Made by a program: the position numbers and the translations under genes
In this document: piece after piece, positions 35,486 to 47,800 of the stretch
Position numbering within the stretch: position 1 is the stretch's first letter
How the letters are laid out: each line of letters begins with the position of its first letter
Notes under the pieces: model-generated
Told to the model about the DNA's origin: nothing
Databases searched by the model: none
The model's input: the letters and a program-made list of their open reading frames with translations, nothing else
NCBI GenBank assembly: GCA_020746105.1
Contig: CM036626.1
Location: 18,403,001 to 18,467,000 of the forward strand
Direction: 5' to 3'
Length of the DNA stretch: 64,000 bases
DNA from: Trogon surrucura
Lineage: Eukaryota; Chordata; Aves; Trogoniformes; Trogonidae

Positions 35486-35525
35486 CCCCCTCTCTCCCCT
35501 CTCCCTCCCTCCCTCCCTCCCTCCC
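35486..35525. repeat. (CCCT)n-type polypyrimidine tract
   Basis: Forty consecutive pyrimidines, mainly CCCT repeats, lie about 250 bp upstream of the PPP4R2 start codon. Such tracts can form triplex or i-motif structures. Confidence 0.85.
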
Positions 35526-35641
35526 GCCTGGCCGCTCCGCTCCGCCCCTTGGCCCCGCCTCCCCGCGCGCCCCCGCCCCCCGGCGGGCGGGAGCGGAGGG
35601 GGAGGGCGGGCGGTCGGGGCCGCGCACGGGGACGGCCCGGG

Positions 35642-35663
35642 CGCCATGTTGGAGGGTTGCTGA
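35642..35663 (+). promoter_or_regulatory. YY1-type site overlapping a five-codon uORF
   Basis: CGCCATGTTGG fits the YY1 consensus CGCCATnTTG. The ATG inside it (35646) opens a five-codon frame ending in TGA at 35661-35663, well before the main start. YY1 sites of this orientation often sit just downstream of the start of transcription. Confidence 0.45.
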
Positions 35664-35778
35664 GCCCGGGGTCTCTGTGTGTGCGCGGCCGCTGGAGCCC
35701 GTTTCCTGCGCGGGGAGGGGGGGGGGGCTGGAGGAGGGGAGCAGCGCGGAGCGGCGGGGGGAGACGCCCGGGCGGATC

Positions 35779-35812
35779 ATGGACGTCGAGAGGCTGCAGG
35801 AAGCTCTGAAAG
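35779..35812 (+). CDS. PPP4R2: PPP4R2 coding exon 1
   Basis: Encodes [11 protein letters not shown] plus one base. The start has A at -3 and G at +4, a strong context. The donor AAAG|GTGGTG is weak at +4 and +5. The same frame is open upstream through the island, but no upstream in-frame ATG is present. Confidence 0.93.
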
Positions 35813-38800
35813 GTGGTGCCGAGGCTCGCCGCGGAGAGCGGGGGGTGGGGGGGGAGCGGTGTCCCCACGCTGAGGGGGCACACGGGGATGTTCCCTCGCA
35901 GCTGAGACCCTCGAGGGCGGAGGGAGCGCCCTTGGCTGAGGGCGGCAGCCCTCCTCCGCCCGGGACGAGGGTCGGGGTGTCGGCGCCGCGGGGAAAGGCT
36001 GTCGGCATGGGGGGCCCCGGCGGTGAGGGAGAGGCGCGGGGGTCCCTGTGGGGAAGGGGAGGGGGAAGCCCCTGGTCCCCTCTGCCCGGGCCAGCCCCCC
36101 GGGCTTCGCTTTGCGGGAAGGGGAGCAGCAGAGGGAAGGTTGGTGACCCCGCCGGCTCCCGCCCTCCTCCAGGCCCGGGGCTCCCCTCGCCTGAGGTGCC
36201 CTCTGCTCCCCCCGCCCGCCTTCCCTCCCTCGGCCCTCGCCGCTGCCTCGGCTTTTTCTCCCTCTCCAGCCCTCTTCTCCGCTGGCTTGCTTCGCTGGGT
36301 GCAGCCGAGGAAATTAGCCTCTTTCTCTCTTGTAGCCGCTCAAAAGAAGTTGCAAATCAACTTTTTGCTGCTCAGATGCACGTAGTTTCTCCACACGAAG
36401 GCTGTTCCGTGTTTTACAGGGCTGGGAAGCTGTTGGAGCTCTTGGGAACAGCTAAAGCGCCGTGAAAGCGCCAAATTGTTTTTGTGGGAGCAGTACTGAT
36501 CGTTACAACAAGGAAATCGCTAATTATTGTGAATTTGTGTTCTGTCCTGTCTTCTTTTACCATTCTTTTTGTTGCTTTTCTCGTGCCAACAGATTTTGAG
36601 AAGAGAGGGAAGAAGGAAGTGTGCCCAATACTGGATCAGTTTCTTTGTCATGTTGCTAAGACTGGAGAGACGATGTAAGTGTGACTTTTTGGTGATCTTC
36701 GGTTGTAGCTTAGAACATCTCTGCGTTTTAAGTCGATGAAAATGCTGCCCAGATTCTCTTTTTGTCTGCAGATTGCTTCTGCCAGCTAAGTAAGCTTGCT
36801 TTAGTTCCCATTTAATTTTGGAATGATTAGTTTTGTTTGCCGGTAGCTAAGTTTTATCTAACAGTCTCATTCTATAGCCTTCACTCAGGGGTGTCTGTGC
36901 CGTCTCCCTGATCCTGCCGAGTACAGTAAACCTGTTGCTCTTTCTACATTTTACGTGACATTTAGGTTTTTTTGCATGGGAAGTTCAGCTCACCGTTGTA
37001 ACGTCTGTTGTCCACTGTTGTACTATGTGTTGTGTACAGTACCTAGTAGTATTATTTACATAAAGATACCAGCGGCTCAGGTTATTTCTCCATGGGCTCT
37101 GCCCACCGCGCTGCGCGGCGATTGCGCCGAAACGCTTTTGCCGGGGAGGATCACGTAGGTGCTTTCTGCAGAGGTGACGTAGGGGAGCGGCTCTGGCTTT
37201 CCGTAGCGGCTCGTTTTTCTGCTCGCCCGAGAGTTTCCCTCTTCCTGGACTTGCCTTGGCGGCTCCCCGTGGCGGGTGTCCCCGCGGAGCTGGGGGGCAG
37301 CGGGCAGGAGCCGCGCTCCTGGCCGGGGGTGAGCGCGGGCGCTGCGCGGGGTGACTTCCTCGGCGGCTCACTATTTGGCAGGAAGGGGAAAGGCTTCCCT
37401 GGGTGCGTTGCTGGAGAATCGCTCACTTTCTGGCTCCCAGGCTGTCTCCTTGTTTTCGAGGCCTAGTGCCAGGCTGCGGGCTCCCACCCGGGTTTTGTCA
37501 CCAGCCGGGCATCACGGGGCCTTTGTTTGGCTTTCTAGAATCCCTCAAACTTGTAAGAGGCACGGGCGTTTCCGATTTTTGGTGGACTTTTTATGGTTTT
37601 GTTTTTTGAGGTTTTTTTTTTTAAACGGTTTTGAAAGAAAAACAAGTTCCGAAATGTGCTTTGCTCTGTGAATGGGAGGCTTTTGCTCAGCAGAAATACA
37701 GAGCTGTAATGCTTAATGTTTTGGGGCGGTTCTTATTTCACTACAGTGTGTTTTGTCTGTATGATATGTTTAAAATGTTTTTCTCGGGCTGTTTTTATTG
37801 TTTCTGACACTCTGGGATATATTCCGGAGTAATTTTAAAGAGTGATTGTGTAGGAGCAAGTTCTTGGGGAAAATTATTCCCTATGTGAAACTTGGAGGAT
37901 GAATAAACTCTGACTTTCTTTCCATTTGGGACATCCATGTATTTTTTTTAAATAATAATTTTATTACATTATTATAAATTATTGCTAAACATGACCTGGA
38001 ATCTGTCACATGGAACTTCATGTAGAACCCGGCCTTTTATGTTACCAGGGTTTTCTTTGGCTTTTTTTCAGGTCTGTAGCTGTTCTCAACATTTTTTTTA
38101 ACCTTTCAGTTACATGAAATTGTTTTATAAAAAGTGTGGGGTGTGAACATTGGAAGTATGTAATATAATCTGGAGACAGATATGGAAATATTGTTCCATA
38201 ATGCTTAATTTGCTTCCCATTATCTACCAAAGTCGGTATTTCTTAATTGAATATGCTTCTCTTTTCACTGATGTGTTATGTATCAAAGTTTTAAGAAGAA
38301 ATGAGTGAAAAATAATCTCATGGTAAATATTTTTGTAAAGATTAGTAATATGCATTGTAAGAACTTAATGTATTTTTAACTTAGTGCAGCTTGACCACTG
38401 TAAAAGTGTTCCTGAATACACAAACCTACCAAATATACATATTAATTCAAAATGAGCTAAATAGTCTTAATTTCCAGTTATGCAGAAGTAATTTTTTTAA
38501 ATAGAAATCTAAACCAGTAATAAATATATTGCCTTGGAATGAAAAGATCATATCTAAAATAGTTAATAGTTTATAGTAACATTTATTAGGATTTTTACAA
38601 AATTCAGAGCTTGGTTTAAAAAAAAAAGGATAGTTAAGTCAGGGGTAATTACACAAGTGGTTTGTAGACTTGCTTATTGAAAAACAATAGATCTTACTCA
38701 GTCACAGCCTGTTCCTGAAGTAGCAAACAAAAAGTACCCATGTAAGGGAGGACCAAGGCAAATAAGGACGAGTTAAATCTGAAGGTTTTTTTTGCTTTGA

Positions 38801-41800
38801 GTTATTATTGTTCCTAGGAGAGTTATACAGTGTTCAGGGGAGTTCTCTCAGCTTTCTAACTTCATGATGAATGCTGATTTTTTTAGATGATAGACTGCAG
38901 CCTATGGCCTAGGTTAAATGTAGTGTGTTCTACCCGCCACGCTTCTTCCAGACATAGTTGCAGCAGATCTTGTAAACAGTTAGTGAGCTCACTTTTAAAG
39001 GGTGGTAATGAAGTAAATTAAAATGACTTTTAAGCTTCTCATCAAAGCGTGATCGTGACATATATAGCTTGCTTAACAGATCGAAAGCACAGGCTCATGT
39101 GCGGCTGTTGGGTCCCTCCCTGCCCCTGTTAATTTCAGTGTGCTTATTCATCCGAGCGAGTTACGAACAGGTAGATGCAGGTTTAGGTTAGGCTGTAATT
39201 TTACCAGTATTTCTCTTGGCAGCAGTCTTGGCTAACCCAGCCCTTGTGTCACTGTTTCGCTTGTGCTTGTTCAACTGTTCATGGTAACCTAGAGCAAGAA
39301 GCTGCTCGCAGTTGTAAGTAACTTTCTTTTTGGCAGTGCTGTTTTTAACAAGGTTCAGTTCATTGATCCAGCTTGTTTCGTCCCTGTTAACTGATACGTC
39401 ACACCCCGGGGCAGCTGAGGAGGTGGTGCAGGGCAGGAACAAAGGGTGAGAGTTGTATAAGCCAACGCCCCAACGATGATAGCATAGTTGGTGTTGGGTG
39501 TCTTTATTGTAATTAAAAGCCCTTTCAGTTACAAGGAAAGCCTGGAATAAAATTGTCGCTAAATTTGATTATTTTATCAGCTTAATCTTAGTTGTGTTAT
39601 CAGTTCCTTGTAGTAAAAGCCTGATCATACAATCACATGTGTTAACTTTTGTCTGTGTGAAGTTTAGGCTATCTTCTTGTGCAGAGTTAACCATTCACAT
39701 AATTGTTTTCGAGATTTTGCCCCGCATTTGCAAAAGCCAGTCTGAACTGCCTTTATTATAGGCGAATAGAAGCAAAAGTTTGCTTGGCTACTTTGAAGTA
39801 TTTTTGTTCCATAATGGTTGCTATGGTAACACTTAGCCTTAAGTGAAATATAAAGTTAATGGTGCGGACTTTTTTTAATCTTGTGTTGAGCCTTAGGACT
39901 TTTTTTCTTTTCAGAGGAGTGATGTACTCCTTAAATGACTTGAGTTTTTACGAAGATATTAACATGAAATTTCCTTAGTGAGACCAAATATAGTCAGGGA
40001 AGATCATTGTAACCTGCTTTTGACTTGCAAAACTGATAAAGTGACGAGGTAGGAAATTTGTTAGTCTTGATACTTTATCTGAAAGACCTCTTTAAAAACA
40101 GGATGTTTTTGCATTTGATTTTTGCATAAGAAATCCACTTACCTACTTTTTTCTGAAGTAGAAGTGATTTTAAGAGACAGTACAAAAAGCATAGCAATAC
40201 TAGGAGTGAACTGTAAAAGTGAATGTTTTTTCTTGTGTAAAAATCTTAAAGATCACTTACTAATTGTGAGTTTGTGTCTTGTTTTTTAAAATGTTTTCTC
40301 TTACTGCTTAGGAAATTCTCTTGGATTTAAAGTCACTCTGCCCTTTCAGTAGGGAGAGTGTTTCTAAACCTTTCATTTAGGTACTTCACAAAGAAAATCC
40401 AATTTGAGGGACTGGAAAGGAAAAGTAGAATTTTCATTTGGTTCTGAAGTGGAAAATAAAACTTAAAAATCCAAAAGAATCAAGAGTTCTATATCATTTT
40501 TCTCTGCGTTTCCCCCACTCCTGCCCTGGGGCAGGCAACCTATAAAGTGCAGCTCTAATGGCTTGCTATAGTGGAAAGTATAATACAGATGCTTACTGAC
40601 AGCAAAGGAATCCAGAAGTAAATAGTGAAGTACCAAAATCTGGAGAAATACAGTATATAGGTAGAAGTGATTAACTGTAAAATAGTTCTGGGCTTAGGTA
40701 GAGAACACTGGCCTGGCCAGGATACAGTGTAGTTATTCCAGTTCTTGCCTTGAATTGCAGTATAAACAGCCATTAAAATACATTCGGTTTTTATTTCTTT
40801 GTGTAGTCAAATTCTTTCTTCAGTTTCCCTGGAAGAACTGAAATACTAATTTACACCTCATCTGAGGCAGAAGTTGTCTCTGCTGGTTTCCTTGAGGCCC
40901 AACACAAATGCTTTTCTGCAAAGTTCCTTGAGTCAAGTTTAATACATATGATCATAAAGCAATTATGAACATCTTTAGTATCGTAGTAGAAGAGTCTAAG
41001 TTGGGAGGAACTTCTGGAGGACTTCCAGTCAGACCCTGTACTCCGAAGTTTAGGTTACTCAGGCCTTCATGCACCACTTTAGGAGTATCCCTGGTGATGG
41101 TAATAGTCTCTCCTTGGCTCCGTGTTTCACTGCTCAACCACGTCTGGTGGGAAAAATGTTTCCTTTGCAGCAACTTGGAGTTTCCCTTGAAGCAAGGTGG
41201 GACTGCTGCCCCTTACCACTCATTTTTGCACCTCTGAAAGGAATCTGTTTCTGTCTTCTTACCTGTACACGATTACCCTTTCCATGGTTAAAGACAGCAG
41301 GTAGGTTCCTCCACCATAGCCTTTTGTCTTTGGGAAGATGACACGCTACCTTAGCTTCCCACCTGGGTTGTGTGCTGCAGCTCCGTTAACCGGCTTGGAG
41401 ACCTTCTGCTCATCTTGCTCTTTCTGCTCTCGTGTTGCATGGCTCCAAACCGGACATAGCGTTGTGGTTATGGACTCCTGTGTGACAGGTAGAGGGTCAC
41501 AATCCCTTTCTCTGATACCGCAAATGTAACGTAGCGTGCCGGCAGCCTTTGTCAGGGCGAGGGCACACTGACAGGTGTTCAGCTTCCCGCCTACCAGCAC
41601 AGGTGTCAGCCCCAGTATTGTCTCTGAGCAACGTCATTTGTGACTGGTTGCGCTTGGACTTCGGACCCCGGTTTGCACAGCCACTGCTGCGTGGGCCTGG
41701 TGGTCCTCTGAGCTGGTAGCTCTCTGGCTTGGCTACGGAGATACTGTGGAAGAGGGTGCTGTGCATCCTGGTAAAGTTAACAGTGTCCACTGAGCTTCCC

Positions 41801-44800
41801 TCATTGACAGAGTCGGTCAGGTTGATCAGGGATGATTTACTGTTGGTAAATTATGTAAGCGTAAATGTGAGTTACATAACTAGTTCTGTTGAAGATAATG
41901 GCAAAAAGTATTTTTGACCCTCTGATACTGTTTCACGTACCCTGTGTAGCAGTGAACTGTTTTTTTTCTTGCTACGTTTTTGGGAACACTTTTTTGGATC
42001 GTGTTAGCTTTTATATTTTGTTACAGCAGTGAAATAGTTTGTCAGCTGTATGACTGGAGATACAGTAGCAATGAACATGTATGAGAATTAAGTTCCTGAT
42101 TTCAACTTTAGTATTTTAAGGAAATTACTGTATAGTAATTTCCTTTCTTATGTTACAAATACGTAGATTTTTGTAAACGTATGTCCTTTAGCTTAATTCA
42201 CATGCTTAAATGTAAGTCTGAATTTTTTCTGTGAAATGTTCTCTAGTTTTAGTCAACTAGCAGTTTTGTTACTTGACATGTATACTAGTATTTTTCAACT
42301 AGTTTGAAAATTTTATTCTGATTTGGAGACAAATCCTTATCTGAAAAATCTTTCCAACTGTAGGGGGAATGTAGTTACTTATGATTGTTTTCCAAAACAT
42401 GAAATAAACCAGTTCTCAAGTTCCTGCTGTAATAAACAGGATAATAATTTCTGAAAAGTCTGTGTGCCTTTTTTAGTGTAGGTCTCTTCCATTTCCATGT
42501 CCTCAGTGAAGCAAGAGATGTGAGTAAACTTCCTTGCATTGTTTCCTGCTATTATTCCTCACTAACTCCATTCCACTAGGTGGCTGGAATTATTCCTCAC
42601 TAACCCCCGTTCCACTGCAGTTGTGTTTTACGTGCCATAATCACTGGTGCCTCCGAAGAATAGGAATCTCAGTTGAAAAGCCTGCTGATTTATCTTTGTC
42701 AGATAGAGTTTACCTTCATGGCATTTTTACTTTATAATAAAAATTACGTGTGTATCAAATGTACAGTTGTTGTACTTCAGAGGAATCAGTTGTGATAGAG
42801 ATGAAATCACTTGCTCCTTTAGGAAGCGGGTGTGTTTGTAGTGTTTTGTTTTAAATGCTGCCACTTTGTGTCTGTTGGGAGTGAGGTTTACAGTGCAAAG
42901 GTCAAACTTCAACTACCATTATAAAGTGTGCATGATGAACTGAAAGTTCCTTAACTTTAGTCTCTATGGAATACATGTGTAAGGAAAACCAGAAGAGCTC
43001 CTCCTACCAATGTTAACTTTTCAGTGTAATCAGACTGTTTCAACTGCAAATGTAAACTGTATGAATATGCAGACTCATTTGTAAGCATGTTTCTTCCCTG
43101 TTACTATATGCGATATGTTAGCAGAGAGTTTGCACAGAAACTTATCCCAACATTTATTCTGTAAAAGCCAGTACATTTGCATGTGCTTCTGATGCAGTCC
43201 TTCTGTAGGCATCTTTCTACTCTTCAGCCTTGGTTCTCTTGCATTGCTTAATTGGATTTGTTCTTGTCCTCTTGGTAACGTTCATACTTGATGTCACGTG
43301 TTGTAGGGAAGGAGCAAGGCAAAGGTGCTTGCAGAAGGGAGGGTACTAACCAGTTCAATTGTCTTGGGGCAGTGGTTTATCAGGTTTGTGGATAAACCAG
43401 ACTGGTGCTGCTGTTCCACATCTGGCAGGTCTCAGTTTTAGAAATACTACTGCTTGAAGACAGTTACAAGGTTTGCATGGTGGCTACACCTGATTAGGCT
43501 TTGTTCAGAAGTGGTGAGGGAGTGTGATGATGCAGAAACATCTAATGCCTGGTCCTTAGGTCTCTGAGGTAGGGTACACCTTGTCAGCCCAAGCTTAGTG
43601 TCTGTCACCTGAATTGCCTGTTGTGGAAGTCAGTTGGGTGGCTGTTGTTTCATGGCATTGTTAAAGTTGAAGTAAGTATGGTTGTCTAAATTTCAACAAA
43701 ATGTCCGGTCATGGTAAAGGCAGACCTGGACCATATAAGTGGATTTTGGGAGGTATTTTGACACTGATAGTCCCTGTCTGCTATCAGCAATCTGTTTGGC
43801 TAGTGCAATTCAAAGGCAGCCACAGTTATCTCTGGTAGAGCAGATGAATATGAACGTTCTTAGGGCTTCTGTGATTGTACCTTGTGAGAGAAGTCAGATA
43901 CTTTCCCTCCTCAGAAACTTTTTGTTCTAGCCACTTAAGTGATGTTGTTTACAATTCTAAGGTTGATAGGAATGTCCTTTAATGTTTAAAGATAAAAAAT
44001 AGAATTTCAGGAATATGGTTGCTGAAATCATGTCTCCTCTGAAATTGTTTCTGATATAGTTTGTTGTAGTAATAACTAGATCAAAGTCTTGCATTGTGCT
44101 TACCCAAAGGTCTGTGGTTTTAAGACTTGGAGACCTTTACTTGGTGTGCACTTTGTAGGAAAGTCAGTATCTGGAGTGATCATTCTACATGTAATAAAAC
44201 TTGAGATTTATAAGAAATGTTATTTGAAAGTATGCATAAATTAAATTATACGAAGAATAAGATACCGGAGTAAGGTAAGAATTTATGTATTGGTGTATGA
44301 TAGGTGGAATAGGTCAGTAAACACACTAGTTTATGCTTAGCCAAAGGTAACTTGTTTTTTAGAAATGATATTAAAAATACACTTTTTGAAAAATTCTGAG
44401 TCCTAATTCAGATTTTTCTGTTCTGTGATACAGCTGTATTCTTTTGGAGTCAGCTGAATGTTTATCAGCATAGATCAAAATTAGTCTCTTGATGATTACA
44501 GATATTACTTTAATGCCTTCATCAGCTGTCTGTTTCCATACCTAAGTCTTAATCTTTGTTGTTCCTAGCAATAGCTGTGGTAATTTGCAAGTGGCAGAGA
44601 GGTGAACACTCATACTACTGAAGCAGATGTACTTCTAATGTGTTACAGTTTCCCTCGTTCTGGAATGAGCTCGTTATGCTCACAAGAAAGGGAGCAAATG
44701 CTTAATTTACGCTGACGACAATCAGCAAAAATGCTTTCTGTGCTTGTAGGAAATACCGGTTTTTCCTCTTCTGAGCTTTTCAATTTTTTTTAGATTAAAG

Positions 44801-47800
44801 TGAAAGGTAACATGAGGTCAAACCCTACTGAAGATAAAATGTGAGAGCCTTTTAATTTTACAAGAGTTATCAGGTGAAAGTGAACAGGATGCTCCCCCAG
44901 GAAGAGTGCTTGCCAGCGTGTTTTCCTAGCAGGAGCATACCATTTATATAGCAAAGCACCCTGTTCCAGTAAATTCACTCTGCTGTGTTACCTAAAGTTT
45001 AAAACTAATTGCCCATTCAGAAATACTGATACAGAATCTAGCACTTGCTTATGGTTTTAATTGAATAGTAGGTTGAAGGGTTTGTCTTTTTGCCAGAAGC
45101 GTTTGAGAAACTAGTCTGCATTGATGCATGGGAGGTTTTACTGTGTAAATCCGTTGTCATAGTTTGGAATTTCCTGTGTTATTCTGCACTGCGTAGACGG
45201 TGAAAATAGCACCAGTGTGCAAAATGATGACATGGAAATTATTTGCATTGAAATAGGATTAAAATAGAGCACAGGAAATAGGAAAAATATTTTAAAATTC
45301 GAAGAATATTTGAAACTAAGGAAGGTATGTTCTTTTATCTGGTACATGAGTGCATCTACTTGAAAGAAGGGCTCCGCTCTCTGCCATTTGCATCACACGT
45401 CTTGCTCTTCCTTATCTGTAGCATTAATTTTGTGGTGAGGTTAGCGATCTGCTTCACCTCCCTGCGTGTGGGATCACAGGAATGTGTGGGAGCAGCAGAG
45501 CAGGTTGGCCCTTTTGGTGTAGACAAGGTACAAGGTTAAGTATGTGGTGGGGCAGCACCTTCCTTCTCTGCTCGCTGATGAATCCTTGCTGAACTACAGC
45601 GCAGCTCGTCTCCCTGTTAATGGGAGTTCAGTGTTGGCAGCCTTCTACCCCGGAACTTTTCAGAGTTATTTTGTGAAAAAGTTGAAAGCCATTTCTTTAC
45701 CTTTGGTCACTCATCATTAAGAAGCAATCTTTGTTATTTATTCAGTAAATAGTGAAATAGTAATTTCTGTACAAAAACTACAATGTCAAATTTCAGCAGT
45801 GGTTGGTTGTTTTTTCCTTTTGTGTGAAAATGCTGGGCCTTGTGTTTTACAGACAGTTCTTAACAAGATTTTTAGCTCGTGCATCCCCTTCTGTGGTGTT
45901 GGTATACTTGGAGGCATCCATGTTTATATCCAGTCAATACAGCTGAGATTATAGCTTGCTAGGTGTTAAGTGAATCAGAGTTTGTGCTCTGGTTCTTTCC
46001 TTATGTGTTCTGAAGGCTTTGCTTTAAAATCTGTTTAGCTGAATGTGAATGTTTTTAGTTTGGCTTGTCAGACAGCTAATAATAGAAGGCTGGAGAGGGA
46101 AGTGCTCCCTTCTTTTACTAAGTCCTGATGTTTCTTTTATGGCCATTTCAAAGAACAGAATCAATAGTAGATCTATTTTGTTTTTATTTTTATTTTCTGT
46201 TCTTTGTGGTATTTAGCATCTCTCCAGAACAGATTGCGTCCTCTTAAGATTTAAACCAAGTAATTTTGTAATGAACTTAAACACTGTGCAGTCTGAAGAC
46301 AGACATCTCACCAGGACTCCTGGGACTCTTAATGTTTTAAGTACATAGCTAGGTCTTTAGAAGCTTAATATCCGTTTAATGTAATGTTTTTCTTAATTAA
46401 ACCTGTAATCTGTGAAGCAATTCCAGCAAGATTTACGAAATAATTGCAGTACCTTAATTTCAGGAGGTAGCCTTATTTCAGACACACTGAAATCTTCCTG
46501 CTGTTCTTCAGTTAATTTTAAGTTTTGGTCTGCTTAGCTTCCATGGGTCTTACTGAAGTTTGAAACTTAATTCTGTAGAGCTTGTCTGAAGTGTATAAGG
46601 CGCATTTACTACTTGAGTGTTAAGTCTGGTGTTTCAATACAGTTGCTAAAAAGGGAGATAAGTAACTTATGCTGGTTGTGTTTTGTACTTGTGGGGACTT
46701 GCAATCCAAGCTGTACTTTATTATGGCCAAGTCCTGTAGTAGTGTTAGGGGTCATGGTGGTGTAGCAAAACTTTCCAGTGTAGCTTTAAACATGTGAGAA
46801 AGAACTGTGTCACTTGTTCAGCAGCAGAGAAAGCACTGTGGTCATGTGAAGGAAGTAGAGATATTACAATTTTATCTCCTTTCCTTGTACTTCTCTGAAA
46901 GTTAATGTTTCTCTGTCGTTCTCCAAATTCCAGGACTTTCCTCTCTGTTTCAGGTTCTTAAGTTGTATTTTACCGTTGCTTCTGTTACTTGATTTTTAAT
47001 GTTCGTCAAATCTTGCCCAAATAGCTTTGTTAAACATTTCTGGCTTTTTGCTCTTTTGGGTGAGATTTTAAGTCTCTCGCAATGAAGACACCAAGTGGCA
47101 AAAGAATTAATAAAAACTTTTCCCGTGATTGGAAGAAAATATCAGTTATTTCTCTGACGTACAGAAAATATCTCAGTAGTGCAAGGAACTATTGTCAGAG
47201 GGTTCTCTTCTTTCACAATAACCAGTGTGGTAAGGAGAAAGCTGCTTTCTCAGTTTCATCAGTACAAACACTTTGAGTAAGCAGGAGATAAGGGAATGAA
47301 AGTATCTTTTACTCTCTGGGAGTGGTAGAATTAGATTATTTCCATGTAAAATGCAATTTTGTTTGCATAGTATGCATGATTGGAAAGGTGAATTCTGTGC
47401 AAATCATGTTAGAGAAGCAACCCTACCTTGCAAGCAACTTTGTGCTTGTAATTCTTCTTTTAAATCAAAGCATAGCATCAGATTACTAGTACTGGTTTTG
47501 TCTAAGGTGACCTCTGTCCCTTGTTGAAGAATGCTGTTTATCAAATAGAATTAGTGGATTCCTAAACTTGGTTGATGTTGCTTGGTAAACTTCGGTTGAT
47601 CTGTAGTAACGGATTAGTTCCAACAGAAAATCACGTAGTTCAAGTACAGGTGTGATATAGTTTGCTTTTATTAGAGGACAGAATTGTTTAGGATTGTGTT
47701 TTTCCTTGTTTCCTATCTCATAGTGCTAGGTTGTGTCTCTTGTCTAATATTTTTAATTTTTTTTTTCTTCCATGTGCAATGGAGATATTTTGATTGTCTC

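Larger units (their letters stand above)
35280..36270 (+). promoter_or_regulatory. CpG island and promoter of PPP4R2
   Basis: A dense CpG island of about 1 kb covers the first coding exon. It includes GC boxes (CCGCCCC, CCCCGCC near 35540-35580), an uninterrupted 40-base pyrimidine tract (35486-35525) and a YY1-type CGCCATGTTG at 35642. This is a housekeeping-type promoter, in keeping with a broadly expressed phosphatase subunit. Confidence 0.8.

Noticed and set aside
35277-36008. 243-aa minus-strand frame in the PPP4R2 island
   Set aside because: Composition artefact of GC-rich DNA; no domain seen.
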